Part shown: one piece after another, positions 27,488-35,344 of the stretch | How the letters are laid out: each line of letters opens with the position of its first letter | Position numbering within the stretch: the first letter of the stretch is position 1 | From: Agrobacterium tumefaciens | GTDB lineage: Bacteria > Pseudomonadota > Alphaproteobacteria > Rhizobiales > Rhizobiaceae | Direction of reading: 5' to 3' | NCBI GenBank assembly: GCA_025559845.1 | Contig: CP048469.1 | Span: forward strand, 2,418,001 to 2,482,000 | Length of the DNA: 64,000 nucleotides | Position numbers and translations under genes: made by a program | Notes under the pieces: generated by a model | What the model was told of the DNA's origin: nothing | The model's input: the letters and a program-made list of their open reading frames with translations, nothing else | Databases searched by the model: none

Positions 27488-28621
27488 ATGGGCAAAATCC
27501 TCACCATTGCAGACCTGAAGAAGAAGGCGCAACGCCGTGTTCCGAAGATGTTTTTCGACTATGCCGACAGCGGCGCATGGACGGAAAGCACCTACCGCGC
27601 CAATGAAGAGGACTTCCAGAAGATCAAGCTTCGCCAGCGCGTGCTGGTCGATATGACAGACCGCTCCCTGGCAACGGAAATGATCGGCCAGAAGGTCTCG
27701 ATGCCTGTTGCCCTTTCACCCACCGGCCTCACGGGCATGCAGCACGCCGACGGTGAAATGCTGGCCGCCAAGGCTGCAGAAGAATTTGGCGTACCCTTCA
27801 CGCTGTCCACCATGAGCATCTGCTCCATCGAGGACGTTGCCTCTGTCACCTCGAAACCATTCTGGTTCCAGCTTTACGTGATGAAGGACCGCGACTTCAT
27901 CAACAACCTGATCGATCGCGCCAAGGCCGCCAAGTGCTCGGCGCTGGTTTTGACGCTCGACCTGCAAATCCTTGGCCAGCGCCACAAGGATTTGCGCAAC
28001 GGCCTGTCAGCTCCGCCGAAATTCACGCCGAAACACATCTGGCAGATGGCGACGCGCCCGCAATGGTGCCTGGACATGCTGCAAACCAAACGCCGCAGCT
28101 TCGGCAACATCGTTGGACATGCCAAGAACGTCTCTGACCTGTCCTCGCTATCGTCCTGGACAGCAGAACAATTCGATCCGCGTCTATCCTGGAAGGATGT
28201 CGAATGGATCAAGGAACGCTGGGGTGGCAAGCTGATCCTCAAGGGCATCCTGGATGAAGAAGATGCGCGTGCAGCCGTCGGCACAGGCGCGGATGCGATC
28301 ATCGTCTCGAACCATGGCGGTCGTCAGCTCGACGGAGCCCATTCTTCAATCGCCATGTTGCCGAAGATCGTCGATGCGGTCGGTGACCAGATCGAAGTCC
28401 ATATCGATGGCGGCATTCGCTCCGGCCAGGACGTGCTGAAGTCGATCGCTCTGGGCGCCAAGGGCACCTACATCGGTCGCCCCTTCCTGTATGGCCTGGG
28501 CGCCGGTGGCAAACAGGGTGTCACAACGGCCCTCGAAATCATCCGTAAGGAGATGGACATCAGCATGGCCCTCTGCGGTAAACGGCTGATCACCGATGTG
28601 GACCGCAGCATCCTGGCATAA
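27488..28621 (+). CDS. lldD: FMN-dependent alpha-hydroxyacid dehydrogenase, LldD-like
   Basis: A 377-residue FMN TIM-barrel enzyme, most like L-lactate dehydrogenase (quinone or cytochrome type). Text: ADLKKKAQRRVPKMFFDYADSGA, SPTGLTGMQHADGE, FWFQLYVMKDRD, LTLDLQILGQRHKDLRNGL, then the active-site SNHGGRQLDGA with catalytic His and the FMN-phosphate segment IDGGIRSGQDVLKS. ATG 27488 has AAGG in place. Alternatives in this family include glycolate and mandelate oxidases; the residues around FFDYADSGAW fit LldD. A hairpin terminator follows. Confidence 0.88.
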   Translation: MGKILTIADLKKKAQRRVPKMFFDYADSGAWTESTYRANEEDFQKIKLRQRVLVDMTDRSLATEMIGQKVSMPVALSPTGLTGMQHADGEMLAAKAAEEFGVPFTLSTMSICSIEDVASVTSKPFWFQLYVMKDRDFINNLIDRAKAAKCSALVLTLDLQILGQRHKDLRNGLSAPPKFTPKHIWQMATRPQWCLDMLQTKRRSFGNIVGHAKNVSDLSSLSSWTAEQFDPRLSWKDVEWIKERWGGKLILKGILDEEDARAAVGTGADAIIVSNHGGRQLDGAHSSIAMLPKIVDAVGDQIEVHIDGGIRSGQDVLKSIALGAKGTYIGRPFLYGLGAGGKQGVTTALEIIRKEMDISMALCGKRLITDVDRSILA

Positions 28622-28628
28622 CGTGACC

Positions 28629-28648
28629 GGGCGGGGAAACCCGCCCTT
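28629..28648. terminator. Terminator between convergent lldD and SMR genes
   Basis: GGGCGGG (28629-28635), GAAA tetraloop, CCCGCCC (28640-28646), then TTAAT. Perfect 7-bp stem with a stable loop between the two stop codons. Confidence 0.75.
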
Positions 28649-28991
28649 AATGTCCGACCGTCTTTGAGAACACGTTCACAACCACGACCCCGGCGATAAT
28701 GAGGCTAAGACCGATCACGGCCGGCAGATCCAGCGTCTGCCGGAACACGAAATAGCCGATGGCCGAAATCAGGACGATGCCGAGACCGCTCCAGATCGCG
28801 TAGGCAACGCCGACCGGCAGGGTGCGCAGCGTGATCGACAGCAGATAAAAAGCCGCGCCATAGAACAATGCCATCAGGAGCGTCGGCAACAGCCTGGTAA
28901 ACTGCTGCGATTGCTGCAGGAAAGACGTCGCGATGACCTCGCAGACTATGGCCGCGACAAGCGCTCCGTAGGTCAACATCACCGCATTCAT
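28647..28991 (-). CDS. SMR-type small multidrug transporter (EmrE-like)
   Basis: A 114-residue protein with four hydrophobic helices. Helix 1 holds the essential Glu (VAAIVCEVIATSFL), and VAYAIWSGLGIVLI is the hallmark of SMR helix 3. It should exchange protons for lipophilic cations. The start overlaps the stop of the TetR gene (ATGA), so the two are translated as a pair and the regulator most probably controls the pump. Confidence 0.92.
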   Translation of the reverse strand: MNAVMLTYGALVAAIVCEVIATSFLQQSQQFTRLLPTLLMALFYGAAFYLLSITLRTLPVGVAYAIWSGLGIVLISAIGYFVFRQTLDLPAVIGLSLIIAGVVVVNVFSKTVGH

Positions 28992-29560
28992 CGTCCTTTT
29001 CCCTTTTCCGTTTGCGTAATCAGCAATGCATGAAGTGCGGCGCGATCATCGCCTGCCCCACCATCATCGGCCAGCAGGTCGGCAAGCCAGACGCCATCGG
29101 CAGCAAGCCGAACAGCTTCAAGCTGGGGCGTGTTATCCGTGTCTTTGTGACGGACAAGACGCTCTGCAAGCCATGTCGACCACATGCTCCGCAGCGACGG
29201 TTCTCCAATCATCGAAACCGAGATTGCCGCCCATTGTTTGCCCGAATCGCGCTCTCGATCGGCGAAAACCGCATTCACATAGGCACGCGTGAAGCATCCG
29301 TGAGCTTCACAATCCTGTGAGACCAACCCGTCTATTTCCGCGTCTAACGCCATCAAAAGGTCGGCCATCACCGCTTCGAGCAGGACCTGCTTTGAGGCGA
29401 AGTGATGAAACAATCCGCCCTTCGTCACGCCCGCCGCATCAGCAACGGCCTGGATGGAAATCGCCGAAACCCCTTGATCGGCAGCAAGTTTCGCTGCGCA
29501 ATCGAGAAGATTGCGACGAACGAGTTCGGGCTGCTTCTTTCGCTCATGTGCATTTGTCAT
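28988..29560 (-). CDS. TetR family repressor of the SMR pump
   Basis: A 190-residue TetR regulator: the N-terminal helix-turn-helix is RRNLLDCAAKLAADQG, ISIQAVADAAGVTKGGLFHHF, then SKQVLLEAVM. The C-terminal part is a ligand domain of the TetR_C_6 size. ATG 29560 (MTNAHERKK) is chosen over longer starts. It is the first gene of a two-gene operon with the SMR pump, overlapping it by 4 bp. A palindrome lies directly upstream and would allow autoregulation. Confidence 0.9.
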   Translation of the reverse strand: MTNAHERKKQPELVRRNLLDCAAKLAADQGVSAISIQAVADAAGVTKGGLFHHFASKQVLLEAVMADLLMALDAEIDGLVSQDCEAHGCFTRAYVNAVFADRERDSGKQWAAISVSMIGEPSLRSMWSTWLAERLVRHKDTDNTPQLEAVRLAADGVWLADLLADDGGAGDDRAALHALLITQTEKGKGR

Positions 29561-29572
29561 GGCAATAAACAT

Positions 29573-29586
29573 ACCGGACGGACGGT
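29573..29586. promoter_or_regulatory. Candidate TetR operator
   Basis: ACCG-GACGGA-CGGT, 13 bp before the TetR start codon. ACCG...CGGT arms are usual for TetR regulators that control efflux pumps. Confidence 0.45.
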
Positions 29587-29750
29587 TTCTTTTCAAGGGG
29601 ACGAGAGGTTCACCACATTGGCGGAAATTCATACTTAATTAAGCATGAAAGCTATCTCTAAAGTTTTAGCGGTTTTGTTGCCGGAATGTGTCAGTAAAAA
29701 TGCGCCGGAAACAGGCTTTCAGGCGGCCAACAGATTTGAAGGGGCGGAAA

Positions 29751-31019
29751 ATGTCGGGAACGATCAAACGGGGAATGGCGGGAGCATGGGTTTTCGCACT
29801 CGCCTTCTTTTGCGCGATCCTCTCTTTGCAGGCAAAGCCGGCTATGGCCGGTTATGCGCACTTCATCATGGATGCAAACACCGGCAAGGTGCTGGCCTCG
29901 CGCAACGCGGATGTCCTCAACCACCCTGCCTCTCTCACGAAGATGATGACGCTCTACATGACTTTCGAGGCGCTGCACAACGGCCGCCTGAGATGGGATC
30001 AGCGCATCACCATGTCAAAACACGGCGCGGCCGCTGTTCCCTCGAAACTGTGGGTCAAGGCTGGCACCACCTTCACCGTGCGCGAAGCCGTTTATGGCAT
30101 GATCGTAAAGTCCGCGAATGACATGGCGGAGGGCATGGGCGATCACCTGGGCGGATCTGAAGCGAAGTTTGCGCAGATGATGACCCGCAAGGCCCGCCAA
30201 TTGGGTATGTCGAAAACCGTGTTCCGCAATGCGTCCGGCCTGCCAAGCAAAACGCAGGTCACCACCGCGCGCGATATGGCCAAACTCGGCCTCGCCCTTC
30301 AGCGGGACTTCCCTAGAGAATATCGGCTTTTCGCCACCCAGTCTTTCAAGTTCCGCGGCCAGACCATCCGGGGGCACAATCGTCTTCTGGCAAGCTACAG
30401 AGGCGTAGATGGCATCAAAACAGGTTACACGAACGCCTCCGGCTTCAACCTGGTCAGTGCCGTCAATCACAATGGCCGTAGCGTCGTAGGCGTCGTGCTT
30501 GGCGGCAAGACGGCCCGTAGCCGTGATGCGCAGATGGCAGCGCTGCTGGACAAGGCTGTACCGCAGGCCTCGCGCGGTCGCGCCGCCGAACAGCTCGTTG
30601 CCAGCGCCAGCGTCAGCCGCACCTTCGATGTGCCACCGGCGACTGTACCTCTGCCGATGTTTGCAGAGCGCCGCCAGGATCCTGTCGCCATGCAGATTGC
30701 CACGGCAAACAGCCAGATGGCCGACATGATGCAAGTGTCTGCCATTCCGACACCGGCCTCCCAACGCAGCCGCTGGGAAGTTCAGATTGCAGCAACGGAC
30801 TCGGAATCTGCCGCGCGCTCGCTGCTGGCCAACGCGCAAAGCAACATTGCGGGAAGCCACACAGGCATTGCCCCCTATACCGAGGCTGTTCAAAGCGGAT
30901 CGGCAACACTTTACCGCGCCCGTTTCACCGGGTTCGAGGACCAGTCCTCCGCAGTTTCGGCCTGCAAGGCATTGAAGGCGCAGTCCTACTCCTGCGTGGT
31001 GATGACGAGCGAGGGCTGA
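29751..31019 (+). CDS. D-alanyl-D-alanine carboxypeptidase (peptidase S11) with SPOR domain
   Basis: A 422-residue exported penicillin-binding protein that trims the terminal D-Ala of peptidoglycan. Signal peptide: an Arg/Lys start (MSGTIKRGMAGAW) and hydrophobic core ending AKPAMA. Catalytic motifs are SLTK (HPASLTKMMT), SAN (KSANDMAEGM) and KTG (DGIKTGYTNASG). A Pro/Ala-rich linker leads to a C-terminal SPOR domain of about 80 residues (WEVQIAATDSESAARSLL) that binds denuded septal glycan, so it likely acts at the division site. ATG 29751 follows GAAGGGGCGGAAA. Confidence 0.93.
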   Translation: MSGTIKRGMAGAWVFALAFFCAILSLQAKPAMAGYAHFIMDANTGKVLASRNADVLNHPASLTKMMTLYMTFEALHNGRLRWDQRITMSKHGAAAVPSKLWVKAGTTFTVREAVYGMIVKSANDMAEGMGDHLGGSEAKFAQMMTRKARQLGMSKTVFRNASGLPSKTQVTTARDMAKLGLALQRDFPREYRLFATQSFKFRGQTIRGHNRLLASYRGVDGIKTGYTNASGFNLVSAVNHNGRSVVGVVLGGKTARSRDAQMAALLDKAVPQASRGRAAEQLVASASVSRTFDVPPATVPLPMFAERRQDPVAMQIATANSQMADMMQVSAIPTPASQRSRWEVQIAATDSESAARSLLANAQSNIAGSHTGIAPYTEAVQSGSATLYRARFTGFEDQSSAVSACKALKAQSYSCVVMTSEG

Positions 31020-31023
31020 CAGG

Positions 31024-31767
31024 TCAGGTCTTCAGCCAGCCGGTGGCCAGGGCATTGGCGAGATAGTCAATGCCGTTTGCCCGCGCCATTTCAGCCATGG
31101 CAAGATTGTCATAACGCACCTGCCGGAAATGCGCCTGCCAGCCTCTGTGCGTCTTTTCCAGAACGGCGTAGCTCGCAAGCGGATGACCGGCCTCGACATG
31201 ATGATCGAACGGCGCGTTGTCTCTCCAGCCGGGGCAGCCGACACTGCCGGGATTAACGATCAATCGGCCATCGGAAAGCTGAACCATGCGCTGAACATGC
31301 GTATGGCCGCACAACATCAGCGGCTCGGAAACACCCTCTGCCATGGCCTCGATTTCGGCCAGAGGCCGAAGCTTCAGCACCCCTTCCGGCGAAAGTGTCT
31401 CAAGCCAATATTCGAGATCGTCGCGCGGCGACCCATGACAGCAATAGGCAACGTCCTGAAACACCAGACTGAACGGCAAGGTCCGCAACCAGTCCAGATG
31501 CGCTTCCGTCAGTTGCGCATAAGCGGGTTTCTCCCAGCTCCCCATCTCTTCCGGTGCGCGATCTATCAATTCCCGATCATGATTGCCGCGAACCGAGGGT
31601 ATCCACTTGCGAAGCAGAAGATCGCCCGTAAAACCGGCTTCCAGCGGACCGCTGAAGCAATCGCCAAGATTGACGATATCGCTGATGCCCTGTTTGGCGA
31701 TATCCTCAAGAACGGCCTCCAGCGCCGCGCAGTTTCCGTGGATGTCGGCGATGGCGGCAAAGATCAT
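31024..31767 (-). CDS. Calcineurin-like metallophosphoesterase (YfcE/MJ0936 type)
   Basis: A 247-residue phosphoesterase with all core motifs: IADIHGN (Asp, His), NLGDCFSG, VRGNHDREL, CCHGSPRDD and LCGHTHVQRM. The substrate may be a cyclic or linear phosphodiester. It starts 5 bp after uraH and is therefore the last gene of the puuE-uraD-hepT-allA-uraH unit, though no step in purine breakdown needs such an activity. It could be a house-cleaning or signalling enzyme. Confidence 0.88.
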   Translation of the reverse strand: MIFAAIADIHGNCAALEAVLEDIAKQGISDIVNLGDCFSGPLEAGFTGDLLLRKWIPSVRGNHDRELIDRAPEEMGSWEKPAYAQLTEAHLDWLRTLPFSLVFQDVAYCCHGSPRDDLEYWLETLSPEGVLKLRPLAEIEAMAEGVSEPLMLCGHTHVQRMVQLSDGRLIVNPGSVGCPGWRDNAPFDHHVEAGHPLASYAVLEKTHRGWQAHFRQVRYDNLAMAEMARANGIDYLANALATGWLKT

Positions 31768-31772
31768 GACAC

Positions 31773-32129
31773 TTAACTTCCGCGGTAGGTCGAATAGCTG
31801 AAGGGCGAAAGCAGGAGCGGCACATGATAGTGCCCGCTTTCGTCGGCAATACCGAAACGGATCGGAATGACATCCAGAAAGGCTGGTTCAGGCAAGACAA
31901 TACCTTTGGCGCGCAAATAGTCGCCGGCATGGAAGATGAGTTCGTATTGCCCTTTTTTGAAGTTGTCGCCAATCAGCAGCGGTCCACCATCGACGCGCCC
32001 GTCACTGTTGGTCGTCACCGTTTTCAGCTTCTCGCGTGTTTCACCATCAAGCCGATAAAGATCGATTTGCAAGCCTTCTGCGGGTGTGCCGTGGGCCGCG
32101 TCGAGAACGTGGGTTGTCAAACCGGTCAT
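31773..32129 (-). CDS. uraH: 5-hydroxyisourate hydrolase
   Basis: A 118-residue transthyretin-like protein that opens 5-hydroxyisourate to OHCU. It has [15 protein letters not shown], the [12 protein letters not shown] turn, [16 protein letters not shown] text ([14 protein letters not shown]) and the family-defining C-terminal YRGS. It overlaps allA by four bases. It uses the product of PuuD directly. Confidence 0.97.
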   Translation of the reverse strand: MTGLTTHVLDAAHGTPAEGLQIDLYRLDGETREKLKTVTTNSDGRVDGGPLLIGDNFKKGQYELIFHAGDYLRAKGIVLPEPAFLDVIPIRFGIADESGHYHVPLLLSPFSYSTYRGS

Positions 32130-32626
32130 AGGGCAGGCTCCGCGATCATGTAGGGTTCGTCGAAAAAATACTCTTCCAGATTGTTACCCGGCCCATCACG
32201 ATCGGCAACGATAAAATCCGACACGTTCTGCAACGGCATCAAGGGGTAATGCCACGTATTGCGCCGGTAATTTACACCCTGATCACCACGCGCCAGAAAC
32301 ACCTGAGGCTCACCTGGACGTCCGCCCTCGTCTTCTGCCACCACAACCAGAAACGGCCGACCAGAAAGCGGCGAAAAACTCTGGCTGCCAAGCGGATGCC
32401 GCTCCATCATCTCGATGGCATGCGGAAACCGACGCGGCTGGCCACGAAAGATATTGAGAACAATATGCGCACCCTCCCCGGCGGCTTCTGGTGCCGCAAG
32501 CGCATGATGTCTCTCGGTCTGACCACCATTGATAAGCCGCATCGAGGATGGGGTTGGTTCGATGACATCGCCGAACGACGCGAATGCCTCTTTGGTCAGG
32601 GGGCGGATTTCCAGGAAATCAGTCAA
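32126..32626 (-). CDS. allA: Ureidoglycolate lyase
   Basis: A 166-residue AllA-family cupin that converts ureidoglycolate to glyoxylate and urea. Family text: [51 protein letters not shown] and [16 protein letters not shown]. It lies between hepT (3 bp away) and uraH (4-bp overlap). Its substrate would come from allantoate, but no allantoicase or allantoate amidohydrolase is present in the window. Confidence 0.95.
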   Translation of the reverse strand: MTDFLEIRPLTKEAFASFGDVIEPTPSSMRLINGGQTERHHALAAPEAAGEGAHIVLNIFRGQPRRFPHAIEMMERHPLGSQSFSPLSGRPFLVVVAEDEGGRPGEPQVFLARGDQGVNYRRNTWHYPLMPLQNVSDFIVADRDGPGNNLEEYFFDEPYMIAEPAL

Positions 32627-32629
32627 ACG

Positions 32630-32992
32630 TCATTCACCTTGTGTATGCCAGTCGCGGATGAGATCGAGTTGGTCGAGCAGTTCAGGAATGCTGACAGAGG
32701 CCGTACGCCACAACAGTGGGAGTTCGGCGCGATAGTGATCGTACGCAATCAGATTTTTCATTGCCCTGATCTTGGACCATGCAATCTCCGGGTGGTCGCT
32801 GACGAATGCCGGATAGAGTGTATCTATCCTTGAGGCCGCTTCACCGATCAGCGCAAGTGCCATCATGATCGCCATCTGGGTTCGTTCGTCGGCATTGAAT
32901 TCCTGCTCGTTGATGCCGCGCAGAAAAAGCCGGGCCTTGTTGGCCGCCAGCCTCATGTCATCGAGATAGGATAAAAGACCATCCTCTTTCAT
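32630..32992 (-). CDS. Orphan HepT-like (DUF86) protein inside the purine operon
   Basis: A 120-residue helical DUF86 protein: SYLDDMRLAANKARLFLRG, RTQMAIMMALALIGEAASRI and IAWSKIRAMKNLIAYDHYR. HepT toxins are RNases with an Rx4-6H motif in a stretch reading roughly RNRLIHxY, and are neutralised by an MNT nucleotidyltransferase encoded next door. Here the matching place reads K-N-L-I-A-Y, so both Arg and His appear replaced, and no MNT gene is adjacent. It is tightly packed between uraD and allA. ATG 32992 with AAGGGGCGGACCGAT upstream is preferred to a TTG that overlaps uraD. Confidence 0.8.
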   Translation of the reverse strand: MKEDGLLSYLDDMRLAANKARLFLRGINEQEFNADERTQMAIMMALALIGEAASRIDTLYPAFVSDHPEIAWSKIRAMKNLIAYDHYRAELPLLWRTASVSIPELLDQLDLIRDWHTQGE

Positions 32993-33006
32993 ATCGGTCC
33001 GCCCCT

Positions 33007-33504
33007 TCAAGCACTCGGCAACATCGAGGACAGACGCAGCCAGGCGATTTTCTCGACCTGCGCGGTGGCAGTCGAAAATTCATCCTCCGGGCTGTTGTCG
33101 ATGCGGTTTTCGAAGGCTGAAAGGATATCCTGTCTGTTCAGACCCTTGACCGCAATGATGAAAGGGAAACCGAATTTCTGTGTGTAAGCAGAATTGAGTG
33201 CCGTGAAGCGCGCATGCTCTTCAGGCGACAAGCGGTCGAGCCCAGCCCCAGCCTGCTCGTTGCGGCTATCCTCCGTCAACTCGCCAGCAATCGCGAGCTT
33301 GCCGGCAAGATCGGGATGAGCACGCAAGACACCGAGCCTCTCTGGTTCCGACGCTGCGCGAAACTGTGTGCAAAGCGCGTCGTGGACGACATTTGCCGTC
33401 AACGGTTCGGAGATCGCTCCGGCGTCAAAAGCACGCTCGGCAATGAAGGGCGAATGTTCGAACACGCCGCCGAAGCGGGTTACAAAGTCCTGCCGCACGA
33501 TCAT
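33007..33504 (-). CDS. uraD: OHCU decarboxylase
   Basis: A 165-residue enzyme that decarboxylates OHCU to S-allantoin. Visible: FVTRFGGVFEHSPFIAERA, RAHPDLAGKLA with the catalytic His, LTEDSRNEQAGAGLDRL and the KFGFPFIIAVKG motif. ATG 33504 overlaps the puuE stop by four bases. The gene is second in the operon. Confidence 0.96.
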   Translation of the reverse strand: MIVRQDFVTRFGGVFEHSPFIAERAFDAGAISEPLTANVVHDALCTQFRAASEPERLGVLRAHPDLAGKLAIAGELTEDSRNEQAGAGLDRLSPEEHARFTALNSAYTQKFGFPFIIAVKGLNRQDILSAFENRIDNSPEDEFSTATAQVEKIAWLRLSSMLPSA

Positions 33505-34427
33505 GATGCAGTGCCTGGCTTGTGGTGTTCGTGCCAATGGCGAGCGATATCGATGCGCTGCGGAATCCAGACCTTTTCATGCCCCAGCACATATTCAATA
33601 AAGCGCCGCAGCGCCGCAGCGCGGCCAGGCCGCCCAACGAGACGGCAATGCAGGCCGACGCTCAGCATCTTCGGCGAACCTTCGACGCCCTCTTGATAGA
33701 GAACATCAAAAGCATCCTTCAGATAGGTGAAGAACTGATCACCGGAATTGAAACCCTGCGGCGTCGCAAACCTCATGTCGTTGGTCTCAAGCGTGTAGGG
33801 AATGATCAGGAAAGGATCGTCTTTAGCTCCTTCAACCCAATAAGGCAGATCGTCGGCATAGCTGTCAGACGAATAGAGGAAACCGCCCTCTTCCATGACC
33901 AGCCGCAAGGTATTGTCAGATGGTTTGCCTTGATACATGCCGTAAGGGCGTTCGCCCGTCAGCTCCGTATGCAGGCGAACGGCCTCCTGAATATGCTTGC
34001 GCTCTTCCTCTTCCGAGAAGTCCTTGTATTCCAGCCAGCGATAACCGTGGCTGGCGATCTCCCATCCAGCTTCCTGCATCGCAGCAACCGCTTCCGGGTT
34101 GCGCGCCATCGCGGACGTCACACCGTAGACAGTCGTTGTGACGCCGAGGCTGGTGAACATGCGCCACAGACGCCAGAAACCTGCCCGTGACCCGTATTCA
34201 TAGATCGATTCCATGTTGAGGTTGCGCTGACCCTGCCAGGGTTGCGCACCGACAATCTCTGACAAGAGCGATTCCGATGCCTTGTCGTTATCGAGAATGC
34301 AGCTTTCGCCGCCCTCTTCGTAGTTGATAACGAACTGTACGGCGATACGGGCGCCGCCCGGCCATTTCGGATCTGGCGCATTGCGGCCATAGCCGATGAG
34401 ATTGCGCGGGTAATTATCGGAGATCAT
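33501..34427 (-). CDS. puuE: Allantoinase, PuuE type
   Basis: A 308-residue polysaccharide-deacetylase-fold allantoinase that hydrolyses allantoin to allantoate. It begins YPRNLIGYGRNAPDPKWPGGARIAVQFVINYEEGGE (shown in part: RNLIGYGRNAPDPKWPGG, VINYEEGGE), where Glu-Glu replaces the metal Asp pair of true deacetylases, as known for PuuE. It also has ASHGYRWLEY and GLHCRLVGRPGR. It is the first gene of the operon running to the phosphoesterase; the 110 bp upstream should hold the promoter. Confidence 0.95.
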   Translation of the reverse strand: MISDNYPRNLIGYGRNAPDPKWPGGARIAVQFVINYEEGGESCILDNDKASESLLSEIVGAQPWQGQRNLNMESIYEYGSRAGFWRLWRMFTSLGVTTTVYGVTSAMARNPEAVAAMQEAGWEIASHGYRWLEYKDFSEEEERKHIQEAVRLHTELTGERPYGMYQGKPSDNTLRLVMEEGGFLYSSDSYADDLPYWVEGAKDDPFLIIPYTLETNDMRFATPQGFNSGDQFFTYLKDAFDVLYQEGVEGSPKMLSVGLHCRLVGRPGRAAALRRFIEYVLGHEKVWIPQRIDIARHWHEHHKPGTAS

Positions 34428-34538
34428 TCAGCCACCTTGCAAATAAGACGCTGAACGGTAGCATTCACGCTTGGAATGTCGAGAGCAATTTTGCCGACAT
34501 TCCGATGCTTTTTTGTGTACGATTTCGCTGATTATGCC

Positions 34539-35246
34539 TCAGGCAATCCTGCGAGCGGAGACCCGACCCATAGGATGCAAGGAATGAACACGGAAAGGAG
34601 CGCCGGGTTCGTCCTCGATGAACAGGGCCAGATTGGCAAACGGCATGGGCCGAGCCAGTAACGGCTCGAACACCGTTTTGACAGCACGCTCGATCCGCGA
34701 ATAATTCACCGGTTCAACGCTGCCCGTCAGCGTCATCTGGAACCGGAATTCATCCATGACATGCGGACTGCCCCAACGATAAAGATTGGTAAGCTGCGCT
34801 GCAGAAAGCCTTTCCGGATTCGCACGCTCGATCTCGGCGTCACCGATGGGCGCGCGGTAACGATCGAATTCCTGAACGACACTCGCGGCAAGAAAATGCA
34901 GGACGTCACATGGCCTCTCGGGCACCAGGCTGAACACATTCTCGAGTTTGGCCACAACGAGCTGCGGCAACACGAATGGCTCCTGCTTGCCGGAGAACCG
35001 CATCAGATCGCGCAACAGCGACGCTTCTGAATGCCCCTCGGCCAGACGGAACGGCGCCTTGATCGTACCGTGGAACCCATAACGTCGTGGCAAAGCCGTA
35101 TGATAGGAAATATCCGGCATGGCGAGATCGATCATTCCGGGCGGTTCAACCGCCTGACCGGAATAGACGTCACGACCAAGCCACGCGGCAGCAGCCTGCG
35201 TTAACGGATCGTTGGGAGACGGCGTAAAATGAATGGCGTATCGCAT
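34539..35246 (-). CDS. DUF1045 protein, 2H-phosphoesterase-like with altered second motif
   Basis: A 235-residue protein that begins MRYAIHFTPSPNDPLTQAAA. The first HxT motif is intact (RYGFHGTIKAPFRL). The second, normally FRFHxTLTG, reads FRFQMTLTG here, with CAG at the His codon. DUF1045 members often lie with phosphonate-use (phn) genes and belong to the 2H superfamily that cleaves cyclic phosphodiesters. No phn genes are in the window. If both His residues are needed, this copy may lack catalysis or bind rather than cut its ligand. Confidence 0.8.
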   Translation of the reverse strand: MRYAIHFTPSPNDPLTQAAAAWLGRDVYSGQAVEPPGMIDLAMPDISYHTALPRRYGFHGTIKAPFRLAEGHSEASLLRDLMRFSGKQEPFVLPQLVVAKLENVFSLVPERPCDVLHFLAASVVQEFDRYRAPIGDAEIERANPERLSAAQLTNLYRWGSPHVMDEFRFQMTLTGSVEPVNYSRIERAVKTVFEPLLARPMPFANLALFIEDEPGAPFRVHSLHPMGRVSARRIA

Positions 35247-35344
35247 GCGCTTATCACCTCGCCGGACATGCGGCTAAACGGGCCTTGTTGCTGGCCAGCA
35301 GTTAAGTGATTTGCGTAACAGATTGACGACGCGAAGCGCGTAAA

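Noticed and set aside
32630..32992. Active HepT/MntA toxin-antitoxin pair
   Set aside because: No MNT nucleotidyltransferase gene is adjacent and the RNase motif looks degenerate.
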